A stretch of DNA of 64,000 nt from Nocardioides hwasunensis (lineage in GTDB: Bacteria > Actinomycetota > Actinomycetes > Propionibacteriales > Nocardioidaceae). This document shows, in pieces, positions 14,827 through 23,383 of this stretch; the first letter of the stretch is position 1; every line of letters begins with the position of its first letter. Position numbers and translations under genes: made by a program. The stretch spans positions 372,001 to 436,000 of the forward strand of contig NZ_JACXYY010000002.1 of the NCBI RefSeq assembly GCF_014779665.1, read 5' to 3'. Below the pieces are notes generated by a model. The model was not told the DNA's origin. It worked only from the letters and a program-made list of their open reading frames with translations, and made no database searches.

Positions 14827-16149
14827 TCAGGCCGCTTCGCGGACGAGGATCTCGCCGCCGACCAGGTCGATGGTGATGGACATGTCGGGGGCCTGGGTGC
14901 CGCCGTCCAGGAATCCGTTCTGGGCGACGTCGAAGCCGTCGCTGCGCTGGTCGAAGACCCGGCTGCTGCCGCCGACCACGCTGGTCCTCACGTCGACGTC
15001 GACGCCGTCGGGGACGATGACCTCGATGCGGCCGCCGACCCCGTCGATGGCGATGTCGCGACCGTCGAGCGCGTCGACGTCGGAGACCTCGGAGAGGTCG
15101 AGGGTGAACCGGCCGCCGCCGAAGTCGTAGCTGTCGCGCAGCTGGGCAGAGGTCGTCGGGGTGTAGGCGCGGTCGCCTGCGTCGAAGTCGTCGCCGACCG
15201 TGGCCGCGGCCGTGCCGAGCGCGGCGACGAGACCCAGGGCGATCAGGCCACCGGCGCGACCCCAGAAGGCTCCGACCAGCAGCATCACCGCGGTGATGGC
15301 GAGGGCCAGCGCCGGGTAGGCGCTCCCGGCCACCGCGACCCCGGCCAGGTCGACCACGCCGAGGACGCCGATGCCGAGCGCGATCAGCGCCAGGGTGAAG
15401 CCGAACAGGATCGGGCCGCGCCTGCGCGGGTTGCGGGGACGCTCGCGGACGTACGTCGTCGGCGGCACCCAGGCATAGGGCGGCTGGGCGTCGTGCTCGG
15501 CGTACGACCGGGTGTCGGGCTCGGCGTACGTCTCGCCGGTCGCACCGTCAGCCGGAGCGGCGTACGGCGCCGTGGCGGGCTCACCGGCAGGCGCGGCGTC
15601 ACCGCTCTGGTAGGCGGCTGCGTAGGGGTTCTGGTCGGGTCGGCCGGACGAGTAGCCGTAGCCCGACCTCGGGCGCGCCGAGCCCCTGTCCTTGCGGTGC
15701 AGGAACCACACGACGAGCGCGGCGAGGATGGCCAGCGGCCACGGGAACCAGAAGGCACCGGCCCAGTCGCCGACCGCGCACAGCACCGCGAGGATGCCGA
15801 CGCCCACGAGCGCGATCGTGCGGTTGCGCTTGTCGAGGCCGAGCGGCTCGTCCGCCGATCCCTCCTCGGGCACGAGCACCCAGGCGCCGACGTAGGCCAG
15901 CAGTCCGGCGCCGCCGAAGAAGATGCCCACGACGAGCACGACCCGCACGATGATGGGGTCGATGTCGAGGTGGCGGGCCAGGCCGCCGGCGACACCGGCG
16001 ATGTGCCGGTCGGTGACGCTGCGGCGCAGGCGGCCGAGGTCCTTGACGTCGTCGCGGCCGACCCGAGGGCCGGTCGGGCCGGTCGGGCCGGTCGGGCCGG
16101 CGGCGGGCTGCTCGGTGTCTGTGTCTGTGCCGGGGCTGGGGTTGTCCAT
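14827..16149 (-). CDS. PspC-domain membrane protein with C-terminal LiaF-like beta domain
   Basis: 440 residues. A GPT-repeat start (four 9-bp gggccggtc-type units in the DNA) precedes a PspC domain (LRRSVTDRHIAGVAGGLARH, then IDPIIVRVVLVVGIFFGGAG). Further helices follow, then a Tyr/Ala-rich cytosolic linker with YAEPDTRSYAEHD-type repeats, more helices, and a soluble C-terminal beta domain. That domain (FTLDLSEVSDVDALDGRDIA, then RIEVIVPDGVDVDVR and MSITIDLVGGEILVREA) matches the LiaF-type cell-wall-stress domain. It diverges from a histidine kinase that carries the same PspC module, indicating one envelope-stress sensing system. Confidence 0.85.
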   Translation of the reverse strand: MDNPSPGTDTDTEQPAAGPTGPTGPTGPRVGRDDVKDLGRLRRSVTDRHIAGVAGGLARHLDIDPIIVRVVLVVGIFFGGAGLLAYVGAWVLVPEEGSADEPLGLDKRNRTIALVGVGILAVLCAVGDWAGAFWFPWPLAILAALVVWFLHRKDRGSARPRSGYGYSSGRPDQNPYAAAYQSGDAAPAGEPATAPYAAPADGATGETYAEPDTRSYAEHDAQPPYAWVPPTTYVRERPRNPRRRGPILFGFTLALIALGIGVLGVVDLAGVAVAGSAYPALALAITAVMLLVGAFWGRAGGLIALGLVAALGTAAATVGDDFDAGDRAYTPTTSAQLRDSYDFGGGRFTLDLSEVSDVDALDGRDIAIDGVGGRIEVIVPDGVDVDVRTSVVGGSSRVFDQRSDGFDVAQNGFLDGGTQAPDMSITIDLVGGEILVREAA

Positions 16150-16292
16150 GGCTCAACTCTCGTCGGCGGGGACGGGCCGCACCATCGGGGACAGCCCTGA
16201 TTCGTCTGCTCCCGGCCGGGGTCCGGCTCAGGGTCGGCTCGGGGTCAGTCCTCATGGTCGCGCACCTGCGTGCCTGCGACGATGGAGGCACG

Positions 16293-17678
16293 ATGACGCA
16301 GCCCAGCTCCTCCCGACACGCCCTCCCGCCCCTCGCCGCGGCGGGCGGCGCGCGGTCGCGCCCGGGCGACTCGAGGGGCACCGCCGGTCCGCGACGCGCC
16401 TACCGCGACACCTCGTCCTCGATCGTCGGCGGCGTCGCCGCCGGGCTGGCCGCCCATCTGGCGGTGCCCGTGCTGTGGGTGCGCTGCTTCTTCGTGGCCA
16501 CCGCCCTGCTGGGTGGCTTCGGGCTGATGCTCTACGCCGGCCTCTGGTTCTTCCTGCCGGCCGGCCAGGGCTTCGACGTCAGCGCGCCCGGGCTGGAGAG
16601 CGCGACCCGCACCGGCAAGCGTCCAGGGCGACGCACCCGGCTGCGCGACGCCGGACCGGCGCTCGCGCTGGGTGCCCTGCTCTTCGGAGTCGTGCTGGGC
16701 TTCGAGGGGGTCTTCGGCCAGGGTGCGCTGTTCTGGCCGGTGGTGCTCGCGGTGGCCGGCGTCGCGCTGCTGTGGCGCCAGGCCGACGAGGCGCAGCGCG
16801 AGCGGTGGATCGACTCGACGGGCCGGATCGACCCGTTCCGCGCGGTCTTCGGCAACGGCGGCTGGGCGGCGTACGCCCGCATCGCCGCGGGTCTGGGCCT
16901 GGTCGTCACCGCCCTGATCGTGTTCGCCGTCGTCGCCGGTCAGGTGACCTTCGCGCTCCCGGTGCTGATCGCCGGGCTGCTCGGCCTGGTGGGGCTGGCG
17001 ATCGTGGTCGGGCCGTGGGTGATGAGGCTGGTCGACGACCTCGGAGCGGAGCGGGCCGAGCGGGTCCGCACCCAGGAGCGCGCCGACATGGCCGCCCACC
17101 TGCACGACTCGGTCCTCCAGACGCTCGCGCTGATCCAGAAGAACGCGCACGACGCGTCCACCGTCGCCCGCCTCGCCCGCTCCCAGGAGCGCGACCTCCG
17201 ACAGTGGCTCTTCGAGGCCGACACCGCCGACGCGACGACGCTCGCCGGCGCGCTCAAGGAGATGGCCGCCGACGTGGAGTCGCAGCACGACGTCGTCGTC
17301 GACGTGGTGACCGTCGGTGACTGCCCGCTCGACGAAGCGTTGCGCCCCCTCGTGCTCGCCGCCCGCGAGGCGGTCGTCAACGTCGCCAAGCACGCCGGCA
17401 CCAAGCGCGCCGACGTCTTCGCCGAGACCTCCGCCGCCGCGGTGGACGTGTTCGTCCGCGACCGCGGCGCGGGCTTCGACGTCGACGCGGTCGCCGCCGA
17501 TCGCCAGGGCGTGCGCACCAGCATCGTGGACCGGATGGCCCGCCACGGCGGACGGGCGGACGTACGCTCGGGCCCGGGTGAGGGCACCGAGGTCCGGCTG
17601 CACATGCCCCGCACCGACTCCCACTCCACCTCTCACACCACGTCCCGCGACCCCTCCCACGAGCAGGAGAACCGATGA
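16293..17678 (+). CDS. PspC-domain two-component sensor histidine kinase
   Basis: 461 residues. Residues about 35-100 are a PspC domain (SSSIVGGVAAGLAAHLAVPV, LWVRCFFVATALLGGFGLML), with further membrane helices to about 245. The kinase core is of the NarL-partner type: phospho-acceptor His in MAAHLHDSVLQTLALIQ, N box in LAAREAVVNVAKHAG, and ATP-lid glycines in FVRDRGAGFDVDA and RSGPGEGTEVRLHMP. It should phosphorylate the LuxR-type regulator whose start overlaps its stop. ATG 16293 is preferred over an upstream GTG because a ggagg site precedes it by 4 nt. Confidence 0.88.
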   Translation: MTQPSSSRHALPPLAAAGGARSRPGDSRGTAGPRRAYRDTSSSIVGGVAAGLAAHLAVPVLWVRCFFVATALLGGFGLMLYAGLWFFLPAGQGFDVSAPGLESATRTGKRPGRRTRLRDAGPALALGALLFGVVLGFEGVFGQGALFWPVVLAVAGVALLWRQADEAQRERWIDSTGRIDPFRAVFGNGGWAAYARIAAGLGLVVTALIVFAVVAGQVTFALPVLIAGLLGLVGLAIVVGPWVMRLVDDLGAERAERVRTQERADMAAHLHDSVLQTLALIQKNAHDASTVARLARSQERDLRQWLFEADTADATTLAGALKEMAADVESQHDVVVDVVTVGDCPLDEALRPLVLAAREAVVNVAKHAGTKRADVFAETSAAAVDVFVRDRGAGFDVDAVAADRQGVRTSIVDRMARHGGRADVRSGPGEGTEVRLHMPRTDSHSTSHTTSRDPSHEQENR

Positions 17679-18349
17679 GCCAGGCCAGTCCCGCCGCCCC
17701 GGGAGGTCCCGTGCGGGTCGTCCTGGTCGACGACCACGCGATGTTCCGCGCCGGGGTCCGCGCCGAGCTGGCCGCGTCCGGGACCGGCGTGGTCGAGGTC
17801 GTCGGGGAGGCGGCCGACGCCGACGCCGCGATCGCCGTGGTGCGCGACCTCGCGCCGCAGGTGGTGCTGCTCGACGTGCACCTGCCCGGCGGAGGTGGCG
17901 TGGAGGTGATGCGCCGCCAGCCCTCGCCCGACACGCTCTACCTCGCGCTGTCGGTCTCCGACGCGGCCGAGGACGTCATCGGCACGATCCGCGGTGGTGC
18001 CCGGGGCTACGTCACCAAGACGATCACCGGCCCCGAGCTGGTCGACGCGATCAGCCGGGTCGCCGGCGGTGACGCCGTCTTCTCGCCGCGGCTCGCGGGC
18101 TTCGTGCTCGATGCCTTCGCCGGCTCGATCGACGTCTCGGCGGTCGACGAGGACCTCGACCGGCTGACCGAGCGCGAGCGCGAGGTGATGCGGCTGATCG
18201 CCCGCGGCTACGCCTACAAGGAGGTCGCCAAGGAGCTCTTCATCTCGGTGAAGACCGTCGAGACCCACATGTCGTCGGTGCTGCGCAAGCTGCAGCTCTC
18301 CAGCCGGCACGAGCTCACCAAGTGGGCCTCGGACCGGCGCCTGCTCTGA
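17675..18349 (+). CDS. LuxR/NarL-family response regulator
   Basis: 224 residues. Receiver domain: acidic pair in VVLVDDHAMFRAGVR, phospho-acceptor Asp in VVLLDVHLPGGGG, Thr/Ser in YLALSVSDAAED, Lys in GYVTKTITG. The C-terminal LuxR helix-turn-helix is LTEREREVMRLIARGYAYKE, then LFISVKTVETHMSSVLRKLQ. ATGA overlap with the kinase shows they are one transcription unit. It probably activates the divergent pspC-type operon, though no operator was identified. The Ala-Tyr-Lys replacement in the GYAYKEVA turn (usually xSNKEIA) is a mild deviation. Confidence 0.9.
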   Translation: MSQASPAAPGGPVRVVLVDDHAMFRAGVRAELAASGTGVVEVVGEAADADAAIAVVRDLAPQVVLLDVHLPGGGGVEVMRRQPSPDTLYLALSVSDAAEDVIGTIRGGARGYVTKTITGPELVDAISRVAGGDAVFSPRLAGFVLDAFAGSIDVSAVDEDLDRLTEREREVMRLIARGYAYKEVAKELFISVKTVETHMSSVLRKLQLSSRHELTKWASDRRLL

Positions 18350-18449
18350 GGTGTGGCGATCCCCCTCGGGGTGGTCGACGGTTGACATCGGCTCGCCGAA
18401 CCGCTGGGGTCGGGTGATCGCACTCGCCTCTCGGAAGTGAGGGCCACCC

Positions 18450-19862
18450 GTGGCCGACACCGCAACAGCACCGGCCGTGGACGACGAGGGCGGCCTCAAA
18501 CGGTCGATCACCGGACGGCTGCTCTTCTTCTACGTGCTCGGCGACGTGCTCGGGTCGGGCATCTACGTGCTCATCGGCTCCGTTGCCGGCGAGGTGGGAG
18601 GGGCCTTCTGGGCCGCCTTCGCGGTCGGGGTCACGGTCGCCGGGTTCACCGGCCTGGCCTACGCCGAGCTCGCGACCAAGTATCCCCAGGCGGCCGGCGC
18701 CTCGCTCTACGTCAACAAGGCCTTCGGCAAGAAGCCGCTGACCTTCCTCACCACCGTGCTCTACCTCTCGGCCACCTTCGCCGCCGCCGGGTCGCTGGCC
18801 GCCGGGTTCTCCCAGTACGTCGCCGAGGTGTGGGACGCGCCCCCGGCCCTGCTGGTGATGATCGCCTTCATCATCTTGCTCGCGGTCCTCAACTTCATCG
18901 GCATCACCGAGTCGGTGGTGGCCAACATGCTGATGACCTTCGTCGAGGTCACCGGTCTGCTCATCGTGCTCGTCATCGGGGTGATCTACGTTGGGCAGGG
19001 CAAGGCCGACTTCTCGGTCCTCGCCGACTTCTCCACCGACGACAACATCATCTTCGCGATCGTCGCCGGCGTCGCGCTGTCGTTCTTCGCGATGACCGGC
19101 TTCGAGAACGTCGCGAACGTCGCCGAGGAGACCGTCGACCCCCACAAGAACTTCCCGATCGCCCTCATCGGCGGCATGGCCACCGCAGGCGTCATCTACG
19201 TCCTGGTGTCGATGGCGGCCGCGCTGACGGTCCCGGTCGACACCCTCGCCGACTCCGACGCGGCCCTGCTCGAGGTCGTCAAGGCCGGCATCCTGCCGAT
19301 CTCGGTGACCGTGATGACGCTCGTCTTCGCCGTCATCGCGATGATCGCGATCACCAACACCACGCTCGTGCAGGTCGTCACCCAGTCGCGGATCCTCTAC
19401 GGCATGGCCCGCGAGGACGTCGTACCCGGCGCGTTCGGCAAGATCCACAGCTCGCGCCGCAGCCCGTGGGTCGCGCTGCTCTTCAGCGCCGTCGTCGTCA
19501 TCGGACTGGTCGTGACCGGCGACGTGCTCGGCCGCATCGGCCTCGACGTCGACATCGTGAGCCGGCTGGCCTCGGTCACCGTCGCACTGCTGCTGGTCGT
19601 CTACGCCGGTGTGATCGTCTCGTGCTTCAAGCTCCGCGGGAGCGACGAGTCGGAGAAGACGTTCCGCGCGCCGAGCGCGCTCCTCGTGCTGGGGCTCATC
19701 GGCAACGTCGTGCTGCTCGGCTACGTCATCGCCACCGACCCGACCTCCCTCATCTGGTGCGCCGGCCTGGTGGGCCTCGGCGGACTCCTCTACGTCGTCG
19801 AGGCGGTCTTCGGCTCGCGCAACCCCGACTCGACCGACACCGGCGCCGTGAAGGGAGCCTGA
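18450..19862 (+). CDS. APC-family amino acid permease
   Basis: 470 residues with about 12 hydrophobic segments. The first unwound helix of the LeuT-like APC fold is FFYVLGDVLGSGIYVLIGSV (GSGIYVLIG loop). Other family pieces are AYAELATKYPQAAGASLYVN, FFAMTGFENVANVAEETVDP and RILYGMAREDVVPGAFGKIH. It probably takes up an amino acid or amine in symport with a cation; the substrate is not predictable. GTG 18450 follows a weak purine-rich site. A universal-stress protein follows one base after its stop, an arrangement often seen with APC permeases and possibly regulatory. Confidence 0.87.
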   Translation: MADTATAPAVDDEGGLKRSITGRLLFFYVLGDVLGSGIYVLIGSVAGEVGGAFWAAFAVGVTVAGFTGLAYAELATKYPQAAGASLYVNKAFGKKPLTFLTTVLYLSATFAAAGSLAAGFSQYVAEVWDAPPALLVMIAFIILLAVLNFIGITESVVANMLMTFVEVTGLLIVLVIGVIYVGQGKADFSVLADFSTDDNIIFAIVAGVALSFFAMTGFENVANVAEETVDPHKNFPIALIGGMATAGVIYVLVSMAAALTVPVDTLADSDAALLEVVKAGILPISVTVMTLVFAVIAMIAITNTTLVQVVTQSRILYGMAREDVVPGAFGKIHSSRRSPWVALLFSAVVVIGLVVTGDVLGRIGLDVDIVSRLASVTVALLLVVYAGVIVSCFKLRGSDESEKTFRAPSALLVLGLIGNVVLLGYVIATDPTSLIWCAGLVGLGGLLYVVEAVFGSRNPDSTDTGAVKGA

Positions 19863-19863
19863 C

Positions 19864-20313
19864 ATGCACGTCGTCGTCGCCACCGACGGTTCGCGCCAGT
19901 CGCTCGCCGCAGCCAAGCAGCTCAAGGCGTTCGCCGACCCGGCGAAGATCACCGAGATCTCGGTGGTGGCGGTCATCCGCCCGCTGGCCTCGGTCGCCTT
20001 CGCCGACGACGTGTCGGGGAGCGGGTTCGACGGGTCCTTCCGCGACGCCGCCCAGAGCGCCGTCGACGCCATCGCCGCGGTCTACGACGGCTGGGGGCCG
20101 AAGGTCAACAAGCGGATCCGCAGCGGATCGGCGGCCAACGAGATCATCAAGGCGGCCCGGCAGTACGACGCCGGGCTGGTCGTCGTCGCCGCCGGCGGAC
20201 GCGGGCTCAGCGACAGCGTGCTCGTCGGCAGCACCGCCCAGCGGGTCCAGCACTACGCACCGTGCCCGGTGCTCGTCGTACGCCCCGCGCCGAAGAAGGC
20301 GCGCAAGGGCTGA
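19864..20313 (+). CDS. Universal stress protein (UspA family)
   Basis: 149 residues, single Usp domain. The first strand is MHVVVATDGSRQSLAAAKQL. The ATP-binding type G-2x-G-9x-G-S/T pattern is present near the end: VVVAAGGRGLSDSVLVGSTA, then RVQHYAPCPVLVVRP. It starts one base after the permease stop, so both genes are on one mRNA. It probably binds ATP and may modulate the permease (inference from gene pairing). Confidence 0.88.
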   Translation: MHVVVATDGSRQSLAAAKQLKAFADPAKITEISVVAVIRPLASVAFADDVSGSGFDGSFRDAAQSAVDAIAAVYDGWGPKVNKRIRSGSAANEIIKAARQYDAGLVVVAAGGRGLSDSVLVGSTAQRVQHYAPCPVLVVRPAPKKARKG

Positions 20314-20318
20314 CTCAC

Positions 20319-20324
20319 TAGGGT
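20319..20324 (+). promoter_or_regulatory. -10 box TAGGGT for a leaderless start at 20332
   Basis: TAGGGT ends 7 nt before the ATG. It supports ATG 20332 over a GTG three codons earlier, which would sit inside the box. Confidence 0.5.
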
Positions 20325-20331
20325 GTGCGCC

Positions 20332-20688
20332 ATGGAGACGCTCCGCCTGGTCCTGCTGTTCCTCCACATCCTCGGCTTCGCCGCCCTGCTCGGCGGCCTC
20401 CTCGTGCAGGTGCGCGAGGACGTCAAGTCGGTCAACCCGCTGATGCGCGACGGCGCCGGCACGGCGTTCCTCGCCGGCCTGCTGCTGGTCGGGGTGCTGG
20501 AGGCCGGCGACGGCGAGGTCAACCACGCCAAGATCGGCGTGAAGTTCGCCATCGGCCTGGTCATCCTGGTGCTCGTGATGGTCAACATGCGCAAGCCGAG
20601 CATCCCGCAGGGGCTCTACCTCGGGTTGCTCGCGCTCACGATCATCAACATCGCGGTGGCCGTCTTCGTCTCGCCCGCGCACGTCTGA
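20332..20688 (+). CDS. Small four-helix integral membrane protein
   Basis: 118 residues, almost entirely hydrophobic, with four predicted helices: LRLVLLFLHILGFAALLGGL, FLAGLLLVGVLEAG, FAIGLVILVLVMVNM and LGLLALTIINIAVAVFV. The conserved-looking polar points are H13 in the first helix, and the EAGDGEVNHAKIGVK loop with a second His and Lys. This His-containing pattern resembles the CopD-like or DUF2269-type small membrane families, but I cannot assign it firmly. It is an independent unit with its own promoter. Confidence 0.65.
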   Translation: METLRLVLLFLHILGFAALLGGLLVQVREDVKSVNPLMRDGAGTAFLAGLLLVGVLEAGDGEVNHAKIGVKFAIGLVILVLVMVNMRKPSIPQGLYLGLLALTIINIAVAVFVSPAHV

Positions 20689-20744
20689 CCCGCGGCACCC
20701 TCCACAGGCCGCGGGCAGGGGCCGCGGGTGTCGTACCGGCCGCA

Positions 20745-20750
20745 TAGGCT
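20745..20750 (+). promoter_or_regulatory. -10 box TAGGCT upstream of pcrA
   Basis: It ends 9 nt before ATG 20760, with gggcaggac between. Transcription should start only 1-3 nt before the start codon. Confidence 0.45.
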
Positions 20751-20759
20751 GGGCAGGAC

Positions 20760-23150
20760 ATGAGCCCCACCGAAGCCTCCGACCGTGCGCTGATCGACAA
20801 CCCCCTCCTCGAGGGCCTCAACGAGCCCCAGCGGGCCGCCGTGACGCACGCCGGCGCACCCCTGCTCGTGGTGGCCGGCGCAGGATCGGGCAAGACCCGC
20901 GTGCTGACCCGGCGCATCGCCTGGTTGATCAACGAGCGCAAGGCCCATCCGGGCTCGATCCTGGCGATCACCTTCACCAACAAGGCCGCCGCCGAGATGA
21001 AGGCGCGGGTCCAGGAGCTCGTCGGCAACCGGGCTCGGATCATGTGGGTCTCCACCTTCCACTCCTCGTGCGTGCGGATCCTGCGCAAGGAGATCGACCG
21101 GCTCGGCTTCAAGTCCAACTTCTCGATCTACGACGCCGCCGACTCCAAGCGGCTGATGACCCTGGTGCTGCGCGACCTCGAGCTCGACCCCAAGCGCTAC
21201 CAGCCCAACGCCGTGCTCAACTGGGTCTCGGACCAGAAGAACGAGCTGCGCGACGCCGAGGACGCCGCCAAGGAGGCGCGCAACTCCTTCGAGGAGGCCT
21301 ACGCCAAGGCGTTCGTCGCCTACCAGCGCCGCCTGCGCGAGGCCAACGCGCTCGACTTCGACGACCTGATCATGACCACGGTCCACCTGCTGCAGGCGTT
21401 CCCCGACGTGCGGGAGCTCTACCGCCGCCGGTTCCGCCACGTGTTGGTGGACGAGTACCAGGACACCAACCACGCTCAGTACAGCCTGATCCAGCAGCTC
21501 TGCGGCGCGTCCTTCGAGATCGGCACCGATCCTGACGCCGAGCTGGCCGGGGAGCGGGTCGAGCCGAGCGAGCTGATGGTCGTCGGTGACGCCGACCAGT
21601 CGATCTACGCCTTCCGCGGCGCCGACATCCGCAACATCCTCGACTTCGAGAAGGACTTCCCCGACGCCACCACGATCCTGCTCGAGCAGAACTACCGCTC
21701 CACGCAGACGATCCTCAGCGCCGCCAACTCCGTCATCGGCAACAACCGCGGCCGCAAGCCCAAGCGGCTGTGGACCGACGCCGGCGCGGGGGAGCGGATC
21801 GTCGGCTACGTCTCCGACGACGAGCACGACGAGGCACGCTTCGTCAGCCAGGAGATCGACCAGCTCGTCGACGACGCCGGCATCCGGCCCGCCGACGTCG
21901 CCGTCTTCTACCGCACCAACGCGCAGTCGCGCGTGTTCGAGGAGGTGTTCATCCGCACCGGCCAGCCCTACAAGGTCGTCGGCGGGGTCCGCTTCTACGA
22001 GCGCAAGGAGGTCCGCGACGCGCTGGCCTACCTCCGGATGCTCGTCAACACCGCTGATGAGATCTCCCTGCGCCGGGTGCTCAACACGCCCAAGCGCGGC
22101 ATCGGCGATCGGGCCGAGGCGTGCATCGCCGCGCTCGCCGACCGCGACCGCACCACGTTCTGGGAGGCCCTGGTCCGGGCCGACGAGGCGCCGGGCCTGG
22201 CGACGCGGAGCCTCAAGAACATCCAGGCCTTCGTCGCCATGGTCCAGGAGATCCAGTCGATGGTCGAGGCCGACGAGCGCCCCGACGTCATCCTCGAGTC
22301 CGTGCTCGAGCGATCGGGCTACCTCACCGAGCTCGAGGCCAGCGACGACCCGCAGGACGGCACCCGCGTGGAGAACCTCGCCGAGCTCGTCGCCGTCGCG
22401 CGCGAGTTCGCCGAGGACCCGCAGCCCGGCCCGAGCGCCGATCCGGCCGAGGTCGAGGCCGGCACCGTCTCCGTGGGGCTCGGCGACTTCCTCGAGCGCG
22501 TCGCGCTGGTGGCCGACGCCGACCAGATCCCCGACAGCCCCGACGGCGACGACTCGGGCGTGGTCACCCTGATGACCCTCCACACCGCCAAGGGCCTCGA
22601 GTTCCCCGTCGTCTTCCTCACCGGCCTCGAGGACGGCGTCTTCCCCCACCAGCGCTCGCTCGGCGACCAGCCCGAGCTCGAGGAGGAGCGCCGGCTGGCC
22701 TACGTCGGCCTCACCCGCGCCGAGAAGCGCCTCTACATCTCACGTGCGCTCGTCCGCTCGGCCTGGGGCGCGCCCAGCCACAACCCCGCCAGCCGCTTCC
22801 TCGACGAGCTGCCCGTCGACCTCGTCGACTGGCGGCGTACGGCGTCGGAGCAGACCAGCTGGGGGCGCCAGGACCTCTCCGGCGGCTCGACGCGCCTGGG
22901 CACCCCGACCGACGCCGGACGGCGCAACTTCAGCTCCGCCGCCCTCCGCGCCGACGCTGCCTCGAAGGCCAAGCCCGCCCGCGAGATCCCGAGCCTCGCG
23001 CCCGGCGACCGGGTGGTGCACGACTCGTTCGGGATGGGCACCGTCGTCGCCGTCGACGGGGTCGCGGAGAAGTCCGTCGCCTCGATCGACTTCGGCTCCG
23101 AGGGCGTCAAGCGGCTGCTGCTGCGCTACGCCCCGGTCGAGAAGCTGTAG
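20760..23150 (+). CDS. pcrA: ATP-dependent 3'-5' DNA helicase UvrD/PcrA
   Basis: 796 residues, full length for PcrA/UvrD, the superfamily 1A helicase of nucleotide excision and mismatch-type repair and of replication-fork clearing. The motifs are all present: Q motif LNEPQRAAV, Walker A VVAGAGSGKTRVLTRRI, Ia ILAITFTNKAAAEM, II VLVDEYQDTNHAQY, III MVVGDADQSIYAFRGAD, IV EQNYRST, V VTLMTLHTAKGLEFPVVF, VI LAYVGLTRAEKRLY. The C-terminal Tudor-like tail that can contact RNA polymerase is recognisable (PGDRVVHDSFGMGTVVAV). It is monocistronic. Repeats and a convergent M23 gene follow. Confidence 0.95.
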   Translation: MSPTEASDRALIDNPLLEGLNEPQRAAVTHAGAPLLVVAGAGSGKTRVLTRRIAWLINERKAHPGSILAITFTNKAAAEMKARVQELVGNRARIMWVSTFHSSCVRILRKEIDRLGFKSNFSIYDAADSKRLMTLVLRDLELDPKRYQPNAVLNWVSDQKNELRDAEDAAKEARNSFEEAYAKAFVAYQRRLREANALDFDDLIMTTVHLLQAFPDVRELYRRRFRHVLVDEYQDTNHAQYSLIQQLCGASFEIGTDPDAELAGERVEPSELMVVGDADQSIYAFRGADIRNILDFEKDFPDATTILLEQNYRSTQTILSAANSVIGNNRGRKPKRLWTDAGAGERIVGYVSDDEHDEARFVSQEIDQLVDDAGIRPADVAVFYRTNAQSRVFEEVFIRTGQPYKVVGGVRFYERKEVRDALAYLRMLVNTADEISLRRVLNTPKRGIGDRAEACIAALADRDRTTFWEALVRADEAPGLATRSLKNIQAFVAMVQEIQSMVEADERPDVILESVLERSGYLTELEASDDPQDGTRVENLAELVAVAREFAEDPQPGPSADPAEVEAGTVSVGLGDFLERVALVADADQIPDSPDGDDSGVVTLMTLHTAKGLEFPVVFLTGLEDGVFPHQRSLGDQPELEEERRLAYVGLTRAEKRLYISRALVRSAWGAPSHNPASRFLDELPVDLVDWRRTASEQTSWGRQDLSGGSTRLGTPTDAGRRNFSSAALRADAASKAKPAREIPSLAPGDRVVHDSFGMGTVVAVDGVAEKSVASIDFGSEGVKRLLLRYAPVEKL

Positions 23151-23234
23151 CTCGCCCGCCGGCCGCGCGGCGCTGACGTCATGGCGCGTGGCCGCCCGGG
23201 CAGCCGGTGGCCATGACGTTGCTGTCGCTTCGTG

Positions 23235-23288
23235 GAGCGGTGACCCACCCACGTCTCCAGCGTCAGGAATGTCGCTCCATCACCGCTC
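23235..23288. repeat. REP-like palindromic repeat, copy A1 (degenerate)
   Basis: GAGCGGTGA opens and TCACCGCTC closes a 54-bp element with a diverged centre. It lies between convergent pcrA and the M23 gene, 22 bp before copy A2. Confidence 0.6.
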
Positions 23289-23310
23289 GAGCTTCGGCTC
23301 TGGGCACCAA

Positions 23311-23358
23311 CGGTGAGTGGTGCAGGTTCTGCGCGGCGAGAACATGTCTCACTCACCG
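23311..23358. repeat. REP-like palindromic repeat, copy A2
   Basis: CGGTGAGTG ... CACTCACCG arms, with an inner pair AGGTTCT / AGAACAT around gcgcggcg. The whole element resembles copy C almost throughout and copy B2 in reverse orientation. Confidence 0.75.
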
Positions 23359-23383
23359 CTCGGAGCAGGGCCCCGATCAGGTG

